A DNA stretch of 32,906 bases, from positions 13,554-46,459 of the forward strand of contig BJOX01000135.1 in assembly GCA_009731375.1 (NCBI GenBank), read 5' to 3'. The stretch is from Paulinella micropora. Its lineage: Eukaryota > Cercozoa > Imbricatea > Euglyphida. Below the pieces are notes generated by a model. The model saw only the letters and a program-made list of their open reading frames with translations, was not told the origin of the DNA and made no database searches. This document shows positions 1 to 9,416 of the stretch, one piece after another; the stretch's first letter is position 1; each line of letters begins with the position of its first letter. The translations under genes and the position numbers were made by a program.

Positions 1-137
<137 letters not shown>

Positions 138-330
138 GTGCTTCTCTGTTAATGGCTGATGCAAATCTGCACATGCGCCTTCATCGTCTCACACGTGAGG
201 GGAGTACGAAGAATTGACGATAGGCTCTAATGACACCCCCGCAAGGGCAGTTCCAACACTTCCAGGCGGACCGGTATGTTCAATGAAAATACTGGTGGCA
301 CCGACGGGAATCGAACTGGCGATAGTAATA
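138..330 (-). other. Possible tRNA-derived SINE fragment
   Basis: On the minus strand, positions 317-307 read AGTTCGATTCC, close to the RNA polymerase III B box of tRNA genes (GGTTCGANTCC), followed by a GGTGCCACCA string that resembles a tRNA 3' end. About 170 bp of unrelated sequence and then an (ATT)n tail follow, which is the usual SINE order. No A box is present: the place where it should lie is a (GTT)n/(ATT)n repeat. The T-stem does not pair, so this is not a working tRNA. Inference from one motif and the layout only. Confidence 0.25.
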
Positions 331-366
331 ATAATAACAACAACAACAACAACAACAACAACAACT
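326..366. repeat. (AAT)n-(AAC)n compound microsatellite
   Basis: A short AAT run passes directly into a (CAA)n run. It lies where the 5' half of the putative SINE head would be, so it may have replaced or interrupted it. Confidence 0.95.
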
Positions 367-482
367 AGGGGCTGCGCCAACACCTGAAAGGAGTACTGAA
401 AGGATGGTTTACCGGTGCGCCGAAGCGCACCAAACCCCGCCAGCTCCACTTCTTATCACTTTTTGCAGGCCCCCCCCCTCTT

Positions 483-586
483 TCCCTTCCACAGGGTACG
501 TTGAATTGCTGGAGGTGTCGAGCCCTGCGACCCCCCTCCCCTTACTCTTCGACAGGGTACGTTGCATTGCCGGAGGTGGCGCAAAG
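483..586 (+). repeat. Two-copy tandem duplication, ~62 bp unit
   Basis: The segment beginning near 491 (ACAGGGTACGTTG, then GGAGGTG) recurs about 62 bp later near 553 with a few substitutions; both copies are preceded by a C/T-rich stretch. This is a local duplication just upstream of the polypyrimidine tract. No gene is recognisable in it. Confidence 0.8.
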
Positions 587-758
587 GGCGCCTGGTGGCA
601 AAAAACCTCAATTTTCATCTTCTTCTTCTTCTTCTTCTTCTTCTTCTTCTTCTTCTTCTTCTTCTTCTTCTTCTTCTTCTTCTTCTTCTTCTTCTTCTTC
701 TTCTTCTTCTTCTTCTTCTTCTTCTTCTTCTTCTTCTTCTTCTTCTTCTTCTTCTTCT

Positions 759-791
759 NNNNNNNNNNNNNNNNNNNNNNNNNNNNNNNNN
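759..791. other. Assembly gap (33 N)
   Basis: A run of N inside the (CTT)n array; true length unknown. Confidence 0.99.
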
Positions 792-931
792 CTTCTTCTT
801 CTCCTCCTCCTCCTCCTCCTTCTCCTCCTTCTTCTTCTCCTTCTCCTTCTTCTCCTTCTCCTCCTTCTCCTCCTCCTCCTCCTCCTTCTTCTTCTTCTTC
901 TTCTTCTTCCTCTTCCTCTTCCTCTTCCTCT

Positions 932-963
<32 letters not shown>

Positions 964-1303
964 TTCTTCTTCTTCTTCTTCTTCTTCTCTTTCTCCTTCT
1001 CCTTCTCCTTCTCCTCCTTCTGCTTCTGCTTCTCCTTCTCCTTCTCCTTCTTCTTCTTCTTCTTCTTCTTCTTCTTCTTCTTCTTCTTCCTCCTCCTCCT
1101 CCTCCTCCTCCTCCTCCTTCTCCTTCTCCTTCTCCTCCTCCTCCTTTTCTTTCTCCTTCTCCTTCCTCCTCCTCTTTCTTCTTTCCTTCTTCCTCCTCCT
1201 TCTTTCTCCTCCTCTTTCCTCCTCCTTCCTCCTTCTCCTTCCTCCTCTCTTCTTCTTCCTACCTCCTTCTTCCTCCTTTCTTCTTCCTCCTTCCTCCTCT
1301 CCC

Positions 1304-1501
1304 NNNNNNNNNNNNNNNNNNNNNNNNNNNNNNNNNNNNNNNNNNNNNNNNNNNNNNNNNNNNNNNNNNNNNNNNNNNNNNNNNNNNNNNNNNNNNNNNN
1401 NNNNNNNNNNNNNNNNNNNNNNNNNNNNNNNNNNNNNNNNNNNNNNNNNNNNNNNNNNNNNNNNNNNNNNNNNNNNNNNNNNNNNNNNNNNNNNNNNNNN
1501 N
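1304..1501. other. Assembly gap (198 N)
   Basis: A run of N inside the polypyrimidine tract just upstream of the methyltransferase gene; a promoter or additional 5' exon could be hidden here. Confidence 0.99.
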
Positions 1502-1634
1502 TTCCACCTCCACCACCTCCTCCTTCTCTTGCTTCTCCTCCTTCTCTTTCCTTTTCTCCTCCTTCTATTCCTTTTCCTTGTCTTTTCCCACCTCTCCCCT
1601 CTCTTGCCTTGCCTTTGCTGTCTTAGCTCTAGTG

Positions 1635-2514
1635 ATGCCCGTCCCCGAGTCGGAGGCCAAGTTTCGCTTCATTGAGCTGTTTGCAGGTCCTGCTCGGCTC
1701 GCGCGGCTGGGCTTGCTATCAGACGGGCATGTGTGTTGTGCAGGCATCGGTGGCTTTCGGCTCTGCTTGGAGAAGGTCTCTGTTCTTGCATCGCGCAGGG
1801 GCGCAGCTGTCGTCGCGCTCGTGCTGCCGCGACTGGGTGGTGGTGGCGCTGCACAGCGCGGGCGGACGGGCTGCGCCTGTGAGTGTGAGTGTGTGTGTGT
1901 GTGTGCTGCAGCTTGGGGGCTACTGCGTGTGGTCTTCTGAGAAGGACAGTCTGGCGCGGCAGACCTATGTCGCCAATTTTGGTCCCTCCGTTCTGCCCTG
2001 CACGCAGCCCGCGCCGCTTGCTGCTTGCCGACCGCGCACAGCATCTCCACCAGCCTGGAGGCAGTGTCAGCCCTCTCAAGCTTGCTTGCCGAGACCCGTC
2101 CGCAGCGTCTCCATGAGCTAGCATGCAGTGCGTGTGCTTTGGCTGTCATAGATGACTTCTTCGTGCCCTATCATGACGTGACCAGCGCAGACCTTACCAG
2201 TACCAGACACACCTCTGTCCTTCCGTCTGCGCGTTCATTTTGTGCATATACGCGGTTTCGTCCTGTATTGCGTTGCTGGAAAGCCTGCAAGTGCACTGAT
2301 CGTATTGCTGGATGTGCCTCTCTTGTGCAGCAGTACCTAGCTACGACATCTTGACAGGTACTTGCAACATGCAGCCACCAAACCCAGTGAAATGAGAATC
2401 GTCCCAACATCGTCCACGTGCCATGGTGAATGAGTGCTTGTGTGCCTGCTTATGCTGGCATGATCCTGCAGGCGGCTTTCCCTGCCAGGACTTCTCGAGG
2501 TCACATATAAATGC

Positions 2515-2550
<36 letters not shown>

Positions 2551-2870
2551 TCACACACACACACACGCATACAGCGCATACACAACACGCACATTTTCCT
2601 TGGCGATGTCATGTGGCATGCAGGATAGGAAGCAAGGATGGTTTGGAAGGTGACCGCGGTGCGCTTTTTTATCAGATCCCTCGTTTCCTCCAGCAACATG
2701 GTAAGCTAGGCAGCGCTTTTGCTTAGCTTGGCCCTGTGCGTTCTGGGTGCATTAGTTGTGGCCCACATCCTGTGTAATGGAGTGGGAAGCGGCGTGCATG
2801 GTGTATGGTGTGCAAGGGCCTGCCATGTTCCTGCTGGAGAACGTGCGGGGCTTGACGCAGCTCAACGAAG

Positions 2871-2904
<34 letters not shown>

Positions 2905-4143
2905 CCGCNNNNNNNNNNGGGGGCCCCCCCCCCCCCCCCTCCTGCTGCTGCGGCGGCGCCGCTGTTGCAGCTCATGGCTGTGTCGGGCCGTGCTGGCGCT
3001 TAGGCAAGGACATGGCCACGGTGCTGGCCGCGCTCGAGGCCTGCGGCTACCAAGTACCTTGCCGTGCTGCGACTTGAGGCAGAAACCACCTGTTTGCTTG
3101 TGCTGCAGGTCCATTACAAAGTTCTGAACGCAGACGTACGCTGATCAGTTGACCATACATTTTGCAAGGATCACCCATGCAGAAGACGCAAGATGAGAGG
3201 AGAAGGGGGCTGGGACTTGTTGAGGAGTGGCATGTATCTGGTGTCTTCACAGCGCTTATGGCTTGCCCTGTGCAGTGTTGGCTGCCTCAGTTCCGAAGGC
3301 GCGTGTTCATGGTCTGCATGCTGCCTGGTAGCATGGTGGGGAAACGGCTTGCAATGTACAGGTGGGTTTGCGGTCGGACTTGCTCGAAGCACGTTCAGAG
3401 GTACGGCCTTCTCAGGTCACCTGTCTTGAGCTTGCGTGGACTGTGGCAGAGTTTCGCCTTCCCGCACCTGCCGCACTTGCATCGCACGATAGAAGGTCCG
3501 CTTGCTGCCTTCTGCTGCTGGCTGAGGGGGTGCTTGCGGAGCAGACGTGCTGCATCCCGAGCAGTTCGGTTTCCAGGGCTTCTGGACGCTGTCTGAGAAG
3601 CAATGGCGCTCGGTCCGCCAGCTTACGCCTCCTGACCGTTCCTTTGCTGCAAGATGCACCTTGCGCGTCACGCTATGTCGCGTCCGTTTTTGTATGATAT
3701 TCGATGCGTAAGGTGGTCGTCGCTGCGAGTGTGCTGGACAGGCGGTTGATCAGTCATGAGTGCCCTTGCCTTTTGTGCAGGTCCGAGAGGCCCCTAGCAC
3801 CCGAAAATACGGTAGCGCTTGAGCTCGACAAGATAGCCGTTAGTGTGCTCACATACGCGCTGTCTAGGCATGGAAAGACGGATGTTGCGACCAGGTATCT
3901 CGCTGCGCAGGCTTGAGCGCATATGACGTGTGGCAGCTCAGAAGTATGGTGTGTCCTCCAGGCGTGATAGCCGACACCTTGCTGTCCAACTACCGAAACA
4001 GCAACCGGTTGGTCGTCCTTGCCTCTCACCCTCTTGAATGTCTCCCTTGATGTAGCTGCTTTGCGCAGTTCGTGCCTGTGACGCCGGCCCAAGCGGCGGC
4101 CGGTACTTTGCCTGTCCACGCAGGCGAGCTCAGACCACCCACT

Positions 4144-4219
<76 letters not shown>

Positions 4220-5829
4220 ACCACCACCACCACCACCACCATGACCAACACAGCAGCAGTTGAGCGCGCAAGCGGCTGGCTCCCCATCTATGTATCAAAA
4301 CCTCATTCCGGCCCCATCCACGTATTGTGCGCGCAGCGTGCTTATCTAGTGGCTTGTCCACGAGGGAGTTGCCGGGAAGCTGTGCACGGGTGCTGTGTGT
4401 GGGCTGCAGGTCGCACACGCCCTCGCTGGCTGACTCCGCGCGAGTGCTGTCGACTCATGGTCCTCGCCTGCCCACTGCGCCCCACCCGCAGCTCCTGCAC
4501 ACAAACCGCTGCAGCTCGCCATCACCTGTGCACCTCGCCAACACAAACTGCTGCTCCTCTTCGGTCTGACCAGATGTCAGACCTCATTTGTGCCAGTGCC
4601 GGCTTTGTATATATACTTCGGATTAATATTTTTATATGCATGTTTGTAAAATGTATTTATGTCATTACTCATCTAGCGAAGCCATGTCTGCACTTTGATC
4701 ACAGTCCATCTATCTAAGCTATGTCTACCATTGGTCATAGTGCGAGCATACGCTTCTAGCAGTGCCATGCCTGCATGTTTCTCACGGTCGAGCCATGCTC
4801 ATCTAGTAAGCAAAGTCCGCCTTGGGCCACAGGCCGGACATGCAGGTGCCCGCAGCCGGCCTGGCATCTCGTCAGGTGCTCACAGTCGAGACATGCACGT
4901 TCTGCACTTTCAGGGCTTCCCAGAAACGTTCAAGATACACCCCGACGTGCACGCGTTCTACGTGCAGATAGGAAACGCCATTCCGCTGCCGCTGGTCACC
5001 GCCATCACCGGTGGGTCTACACGCCGCCCCACCGGGCCGTGTAATGCATACGTACGAATATCTGTCTGTCTGTTTCGGCTGCTAGGGCACATGCTGGCGT
5101 GGTTCCACCAGGACAGTGCATGGGAGACGTTTGGCTTGCTCACAGGTGCGTGCGGCTCATGCTTGCTCGCTGTGTGTGTGCGGTACTTGGCTTGGGCTAG
5201 GTCTGGTGCAGCTGCTGGAAGCGGTCCCTGTGACCCGCAGGCACACCTCCTTGCTCTTGCTTCGCACTCTTTACCGTGCCAACTCATGCTTGGCTCTCTT
5301 TCTGTGTCCGCCCTCTTGTCATGTCAGCTCATGCTTGTGCAGCTCATGCTTTTGCGCCGCTGGCAAATCGCTGTTGTGGCATGTGGCGTGCAGGCTGGCG
5401 CTGTTGGAGTTGTTTTTGGCCTGCTGCGAGCGCGACCGCGACCTGCAGGGCGAAGCGGTGAGCGCGCTGCAGGACGGCGCCGCGCCGCACGAGGAGGACC
5501 CGCCGGGCGGGCCACAGGAGGATGAGGACGAAGAGAGGGGCTGTTTGCCCGTTCCGCGCGGCTGGGTGGCCTCTGATGCGTCGGCGGGCGTGCGCACCAA
5601 GAACAGCAGCGCGCGCCTCACGCGCCAATATGTGCTGGACGCGCTCGCGCCCGTCCTGCCCGCGCTGCTCCACACCTGCCCCACACCTGCCCGGTTGCAG
5701 CTAGCTGCACACACGCGCCACACACGCGCCAGCCGATGGAGGGGCGTGGGCCCGTGGACCGGCGTGCTGCTGCTGGGAGTGGCGGGCGTTCTCTGGACAC
5801 GCTGGGCCACGGCACGCAGCTCGCCCTAG
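1635..5829 (+). CDS. Cytosine-5 DNA methyltransferase, intron-rich gene
   Basis: Transfers a methyl group from S-adenosylmethionine to cytosine C5 in DNA; expected to be nuclear. Conserved motifs appear in order across exons whose reading phase agrees: motif I ELFAGIGGFRL (exons 1635-1686 and 1744-1775), EKDSLARQTYVANF (1912-1981), HDV (2152-2199), PSYDILTG (2331-2357), motif IV GGFPCQDFS with catalytic Cys codon at 2483 (2472-2499), LFYQIPRFL (2624-2700), motif VI FLLENVRGL (2817-2870), LEACGYQ (3004-3053), VLNAD (3109-3135), motif VIII LPQFRRRVFMV (3276-3327), a further exon 3450-3495, ADTLLSNYR (3962-4007), AQFVPVT (4056-4102), motif IX WLTPRECCRLM (4410-4459), GFPETF and motif X QIGNAIPLP (4914-5010), then 5096-5145. 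Exons at 3496-3961 (target-recognition region) and the C-terminal acidic tail (about 5395-5829, stop TAG) are less certain. The ATG at 1635 lies 9 codons before motif I; no CXXC, BAH or other N-terminal regulatory domain is visible, so the layout is like bacterial enzymes. The family is certain; the subfamily is not. Confidence 0.88.
1776..1911 (+). other. Methyltransferase intron 2 with (GT)n
   Basis: A GT...AG intron joined in phase: AAG before it and CTT after it give LEK-LGGYC across motif I. It contains a (GT)n run just before the acceptor. Its neighbour intron 1 is only 57 bp (1687-1743). Confidence 0.8.
2512..2568 (+). repeat. (CT)n-(CA)n compound microsatellite in intron 6
   Basis: (CT)n passes into (CA)n inside the intron between the motif IV exon and the LFYQIPRFL exon (2500-2623). 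Open frames across it are artefacts. Confidence 0.93.
2873..2938. repeat. Poly-C tracts flanking a 10-N gap in intron 8
   Basis: Intron 8 (2871-3003) holds two poly-C runs on either side of a 10-N gap (2909-2918). The flanking exons still join in phase (LNEG then KDMATVL), so the gap probably removes intron sequence only. Confidence 0.9.
4143..4241 (+). repeat. (CA)n-(CAC)n compound microsatellite in an intron
   Basis: A long (CA)n run followed by (CAC)n lies in the intron between the AQFVPVT exon and the motif IX exon (4103-4409). Poly-His and poly-Thr frames here are not genes. Confidence 0.95.
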
Positions 5830-6035
5830 CACACTCACACTGTGCCATGGCGCACACCTCGCGCTAGCCCCCACACAAAAAATGCAGCACTTTGCTTTGC
5901 CCCGCACACTAGAGCAGTGTGCCGGTCTTGCTTTAGGTCGGCTCTTTCCAAGCACCTCTCTGCCTCTCTCTCCCTCTTTGCCTCCCCTTTTTCTGTCTGC
6001 CTGTATTTCTTTATCACTCCTTCCATCCCTCCCTC
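5830..6035 (+). other. Downstream region of the methyltransferase, no gene seen
   Basis: From the stop codon to the 10-N gap. It is C- and T-rich with CTCTCTCC strings and no convincing coding signal. No clear AATAAA poly(A) signal was found. Confidence 0.5.
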
Positions 6036-6045
6036 NNNNNNNNNN

Positions 6046-6079
<34 letters not shown>

Positions 6080-6145
6080 TCCTTAAACCCATTTCTTTCT
6101 TTCTTTCTTTCTTTTCTTTCTTTTCTTTCTTTCTTTCTTTTTTTT
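6036..6145. repeat. 10-N gap, poly-C and (TTTC)n
   Basis: N at 6036-6045, then about 31 C, then a short TCCTCC stretch and (TTTC)n to about 6141. This marks an abrupt change from the GC-rich intron-bearing region on the left to AT-rich, retroelement-filled DNA on the right. Confidence 0.95.
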
Positions 6146-6701
6146 AGTGAATAAAATTAAGCATTGTTGAGTTAAGTATGAATATATTTGCAGTGAAGGA
6201 AAAATATATGCCATGAATAATATTCATAATCTAGTAGTAAAACTTGCAAACACAAAAACACACATAATATATACCATTGGATACGTGATATAAATGAACA
6301 TCATTAACGTTATCAGGTTACAAATTAGATGAAGCACATAAAAAATTAGTATTGACGAGTCCATCTTGACCACTTCCCTTCTAACTCTCACGCTTCCCAC
6401 TTATATATCCCTACCAGTGGCAAGTATTCTATCATTAAAAGTTGATATGTGAAAAAAATGATACTTGCCATATGTATCAGATGATTTGCAATCAGTATGC
6501 AACTTGAAGTTATAACTAGCGCAAATCAATTAATCTTTGTAACAATCTTAAACATGTAATTGTTTACCCCTGTCTTTGCATCGTTTAAGAAAAATCAGCG
6601 AAAAAAATTTCCGTCTCTAACACACTTCCGGCTCTAAATTTGCTGCTCGAGATTTTTAGACTACTATAATTATTGCTAATAAGCTTATAACTACTACCTG
6701 G
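6146..6701. other. AT-rich spacer, no gene recognised
   Basis: About 550 bp of AT-rich DNA with stops in all frames and no family I recognise. It separates the (TTTC)n tract from the (CTA)n array at the left edge of the Gypsy element. Confidence 0.6.

Positions 6702-6763
<62 letters not shown>
6702..6763 (+). repeat. (CTA)n microsatellite, left flank of Gypsy element
   Basis: About 20 CTA units end exactly at the TG that opens the 5' LTR. The same trinucleotide flanks the 3' side of this element and both sides of the Copia element. Confidence 0.97.
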
Positions 6764-6918
6764 TGCCGGCCCACCCGGTATATAATGGCAGTACTCTATG
6801 TTCCGGTCTGTCGGTTTAGTTTGGCTTGGAGAGTACGGAGTCCCTTCTACGTTAGGTATTCCTCATTCTACAAGTCGTTAGACAGTTATTATATTATTAA
6901 ATATTTGGTCTCGGTAAC
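6764..6918 (+). repeat. Gypsy 5' LTR
   Basis: Begins TGCCGGCCCACCC and ends GGTAAC. It matches 19911-20065 with two substitutions that I can see (GCAGTAC versus GCATTAC, and ATTAAAT versus ATCAAAT). At 155 bp it is very short for a 13 kb element. Confidence 0.93.
6779..6786 (+). promoter_or_regulatory. Candidate LTR TATA box
   Basis: TATATAAT lies 15 bp inside the LTR; the identical string is at 19926-19933 in the 3' LTR. It is the natural RNA polymerase II promoter candidate for the element. Its closeness to the LTR start leaves almost no U3. Confidence 0.45.
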
Positions 6919-6920
6919 CT

Positions 6921-6934
6921 TGGAGTCGCTAATA
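6921..6934 (+). other. Candidate tRNA primer binding site (Gypsy)
   Basis: TGGAGTCGCTAATA starts 2 nt after the LTR end and begins with TGG, the complement of a tRNA CCA end. It is not the common initiator-Met site (TGGTATCAGAGC). The matching tRNA would end AGCGACTCCA; I could not assign it. Confidence 0.5.
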
Positions 6935-8540
6935 AAACATAGTTTACGGGGTAAGGAAAATTTTCCTCGTTACTTGGAAATTTTTGGACATCTATGACTT
7001 GGACAAAAAGTTGGCACAGATTCGATGATGCGACATGGTTTATTTATGGACGACTGTACATTTATTGATGGTTGATGCTTTTGGGTGCATATATGATGAG
7101 GCTATGGATTTCTTGCAGTTTGGATGAGCTGCAGTACGTGAGGTGCTTGATTAGGCATGGTCTGTCAATCGGCAGAAGTTTGAATTTTGAATAGTGATGT
7201 AACGCACACTGCAGTTACAAATGCAGAGGGAATGTGACACATACTGCTCACAGCATGCAGAACTAATTGAAAACCTTACAGCCTACCTTGGTTGCATATT
7301 TCTTGTCAGTGTTTATCATTTTAGGGTCGTGCCCTGCAGCTGACAATGGCATTGATGTTTGGTTGAGTGACGGTGTAGTGACTGTTGCAAGCATCATATG
7401 GCTGGTTGAGTATGATGCGGGAGGGGGCGATGGAGTTCTGCAGAACTGACGAAGGTGGAAGTCAGACGGGCATTGAGACGTGTCGACGTTGGATGGGGGA
7501 AGAAGGTGACATACAGGCTTGGGAAGGGATGGAATAACAGATGAGTCAGTGTACGAGAGGAGCACTGAAGGAGGAGGTAAAGTGGAAGATGTCAAACGCA
7601 AAGGGGATGGCAACAAACTGACTACGGAATAGTCAGGGGATGAGGAACGTTGCGATAATCATGTGGGAACTTTTACAGCAGAGGGGGTCTACAGGGGTCC
7701 GCAGGGGGGATATATTCTCGTCATCATGGCTCGGAAAGTCAAATGCTTCTGGACGCCTTTTGCGGCAGGCAAGGCACCTTACTAATAGGGGTGGTGACAG
7801 CGACGGGAAATGTTGGTGGGCATATGGAAGGAGGACGAACGAGGCAGAATTGTTGAGGCCCGAAGGGGGGGCTGAAACCACAAGGAAAGGACGCACAGAC
7901 AGAAAGGTATGGGGGATGCTTACAGAATACATGGCTGTTGGGAAGAGGGAACATTTACTGGTCAAAGGAGGAAGGAACGGGACAGGATGTAATATGGGCG
8001 GGATTCAATGATGGAATGAGGATGACGAAAGTCAATCTGACTCGGGAAGGAAGGAGGAAGAAGGGTGTGCAACAAGATAGACACGGGGTCTGATACATCA
8101 CGATAATATTATGGGAACCGTTACAGGCCATGGGGCCACAGGGATGGATACGAAGATGGAGGGGGAGATGTGACCAGTGGGAACGGGGACTAGGTCACAA
8201 TGGATACCATTATTAAGGCACCAGTCGAATTGTGGCATGGCAATAAGGTGGGATGGTGATGAATACCGGACGAAGGACAGGCAAAGGACAAGTCGGAGAA
8301 GGAAACACTGCCTGGAGCAGGGACACATGGCAAGGAACAAGGACGACAAGGAATGAATGTACACGTGTAAGGAGTTGGATTGTGGCGAGGTAATAAGAAG
8401 GCGAAATGGGGATGAATAACGGACGAGGACGGGACAAAAGACCAGTAGCAGGAAACACAGTTCCTAGAGAAGGGGGAATAAGTAAGGGAACGGAAAAAAC
8501 ACGACACTGGTTGTAATATCGTCAGAACTGGGACATACTG
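6935..8540 (+). other. Gypsy 5' leader, no intact gene
   Basis: This purine-rich leader between the primer site and the first gag-like frames has many stops on the plus strand. Antisense frames rich in Pro and Ser are shadows of the purine bias. Weak internal similarity exists between about 7640-7720 and 8095-8170 (GATAATcATGGGAAC-type strings), suggesting an old duplication. Confidence 0.45.
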
Positions 8541-8738
8541 AGGGTGCCACGGGATGTACCGTGCCGACTTGGACTTGATTTGTATTGGGAACTTGGAACG
8601 GAGGGTGGCGAGACTTGATGTCAATTGGGACAACACGTTCTGTTATCATTTAGTAAAATACTTAAAAGAAAGATTTGGTATCCACTTTGAGGCATCACGA
8701 TGGGAATGGGGGGCAACGCGACATGGATTGATGGATGG

Positions 8739-8740
<2 letters not shown>

Positions 8741-8776
<36 letters not shown>

Positions 8777-8787
8777 ANNNNNNNNNN
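8741..8787. repeat. Poly-A run and 10-N gap in the gag region
   Basis: 34 A residues, then GGA and 10 N (8778-8787). It directly precedes the 36-bp satellite. It could be the tail of a retroposed insertion or an assembly artefact. Confidence 0.85.
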
Positions 8788-9061
8788 ATGGGATGGAAGT
8801 GGTATTGAAGGAACTGGAATGGAAGGGGATGGAAGTGGTATGGAAGGAACTGGAATGGAATGGGATGGAAGTGGTATGGAAGGAACTGGAATGGAATGGG
8901 ATGAAAGTGGTATGGAAGGAACTGGAATGGAATGGGATGGAAGAGGTATGGAAGGAAGTGGAATGGAACGGGATGGAAGTGGTATGGAAGGAAATGGAAT
9001 GGAATGGAATGGAATGGAATTGGTCTGGAATGGAAGGAAGCAGTGGAATGGAAGTGATTAA
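8788..9061 (+). repeat. 36-bp GGAATGG-type tandem satellite
   Basis: About seven imperfect units of a GGAATGGAATGGGATGGAAG-type repeat followed by TGGTATGGAAGGAACT. Period 36 keeps the reading frame, so one plus frame encodes a Met-Glu-Gly-rich 12-residue repeat. Units degrade to simple GGAAT near the right end. Left boundary is the 10-N gap, so copy number is unknown. Confidence 0.9.
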
Positions 9062-9416
9062 ATGAAGGAAGGAAAGGAATGCGCTATGGTCACGCCTGGC
9101 TAAGCAAGGAAGGAAGGAAGGAAGCAAGACAAGAAGTAAGGATGAGATTATTGGATCGACAGATGGATTAAAATATGGAATAATGTTGACGGGCGGAACC
9201 TGATATTCTTTAAATTTGGTTGGCGGATGAATTGAGATATGGAATGAGGCTGACTTGAGGAATCTGATATTAATTACTGAGTTCACTAACGCCGTATTAA
9301 GGTACGCATGAGGTTGAAACAGGAACATGTTTCACAGAATGGGGGTTGAAATTCAATCTGGAAAATGCTGTGCAAGGTTACGGAATGGGGAATGAATCGG
9401 GAGCATAAGTCACGGA

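Larger units (their letters stand above)
610..1603 (+). repeat. Polypyrimidine tract, (CTT)n and (CCT)n variants
   Basis: About 1 kb is almost pure C and T on the plus strand: first (TTC)n, then mixed CTC, TCC and CTT blocks. It is broken by N gaps at 759-791 and 1304-1501. The open frames here encode only poly-Ser, poly-Leu, poly-Phe or Pro and are artefacts of the repeat. It ends about 30 bp before the first ATG of the methyltransferase, so it occupies that gene's promoter/5' leader position, if the assembly is right. Confidence 0.95.

Noticed and set aside
300-330. tRNA gene suggested by GACGGGAATCGAACT
   Set aside because: T-stem does not pair, and D-arm, anticodon arm and acceptor 5' strand are absent.
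189-449. Minus-strand 86-codon frame with poly-Val
   Set aside because: Crosses a (CAA)n repeat and shows no conserved domain; better explained as repeat plus possible SINE.
404-1940. Long open frames of poly-Ser, poly-Leu and poly-Phe
   Set aside because: Pure translation of the (CTT)n/(CCT)n tract and of N runs; no codon structure. Only the last few codons (from 1635) belong to a real exon.
3754-4418. Minus-strand frames with poly-Val/Cys and poly-Trp
   Set aside because: They read through an intronic (CA)n-(CAC)n repeat on the reverse strand.
5319-5955. Minus-strand Arg/Ala/Ser-rich frames opposite the methyltransferase C-terminus
   Set aside because: GC-rich shadow frames without recognisable domains.
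8621-9328. Minus-strand 235-codon frame with a FHSISFHTTSIPFHS repeat
   Set aside because: Reverse translation of the GGAATGG satellite and the poly-A run.
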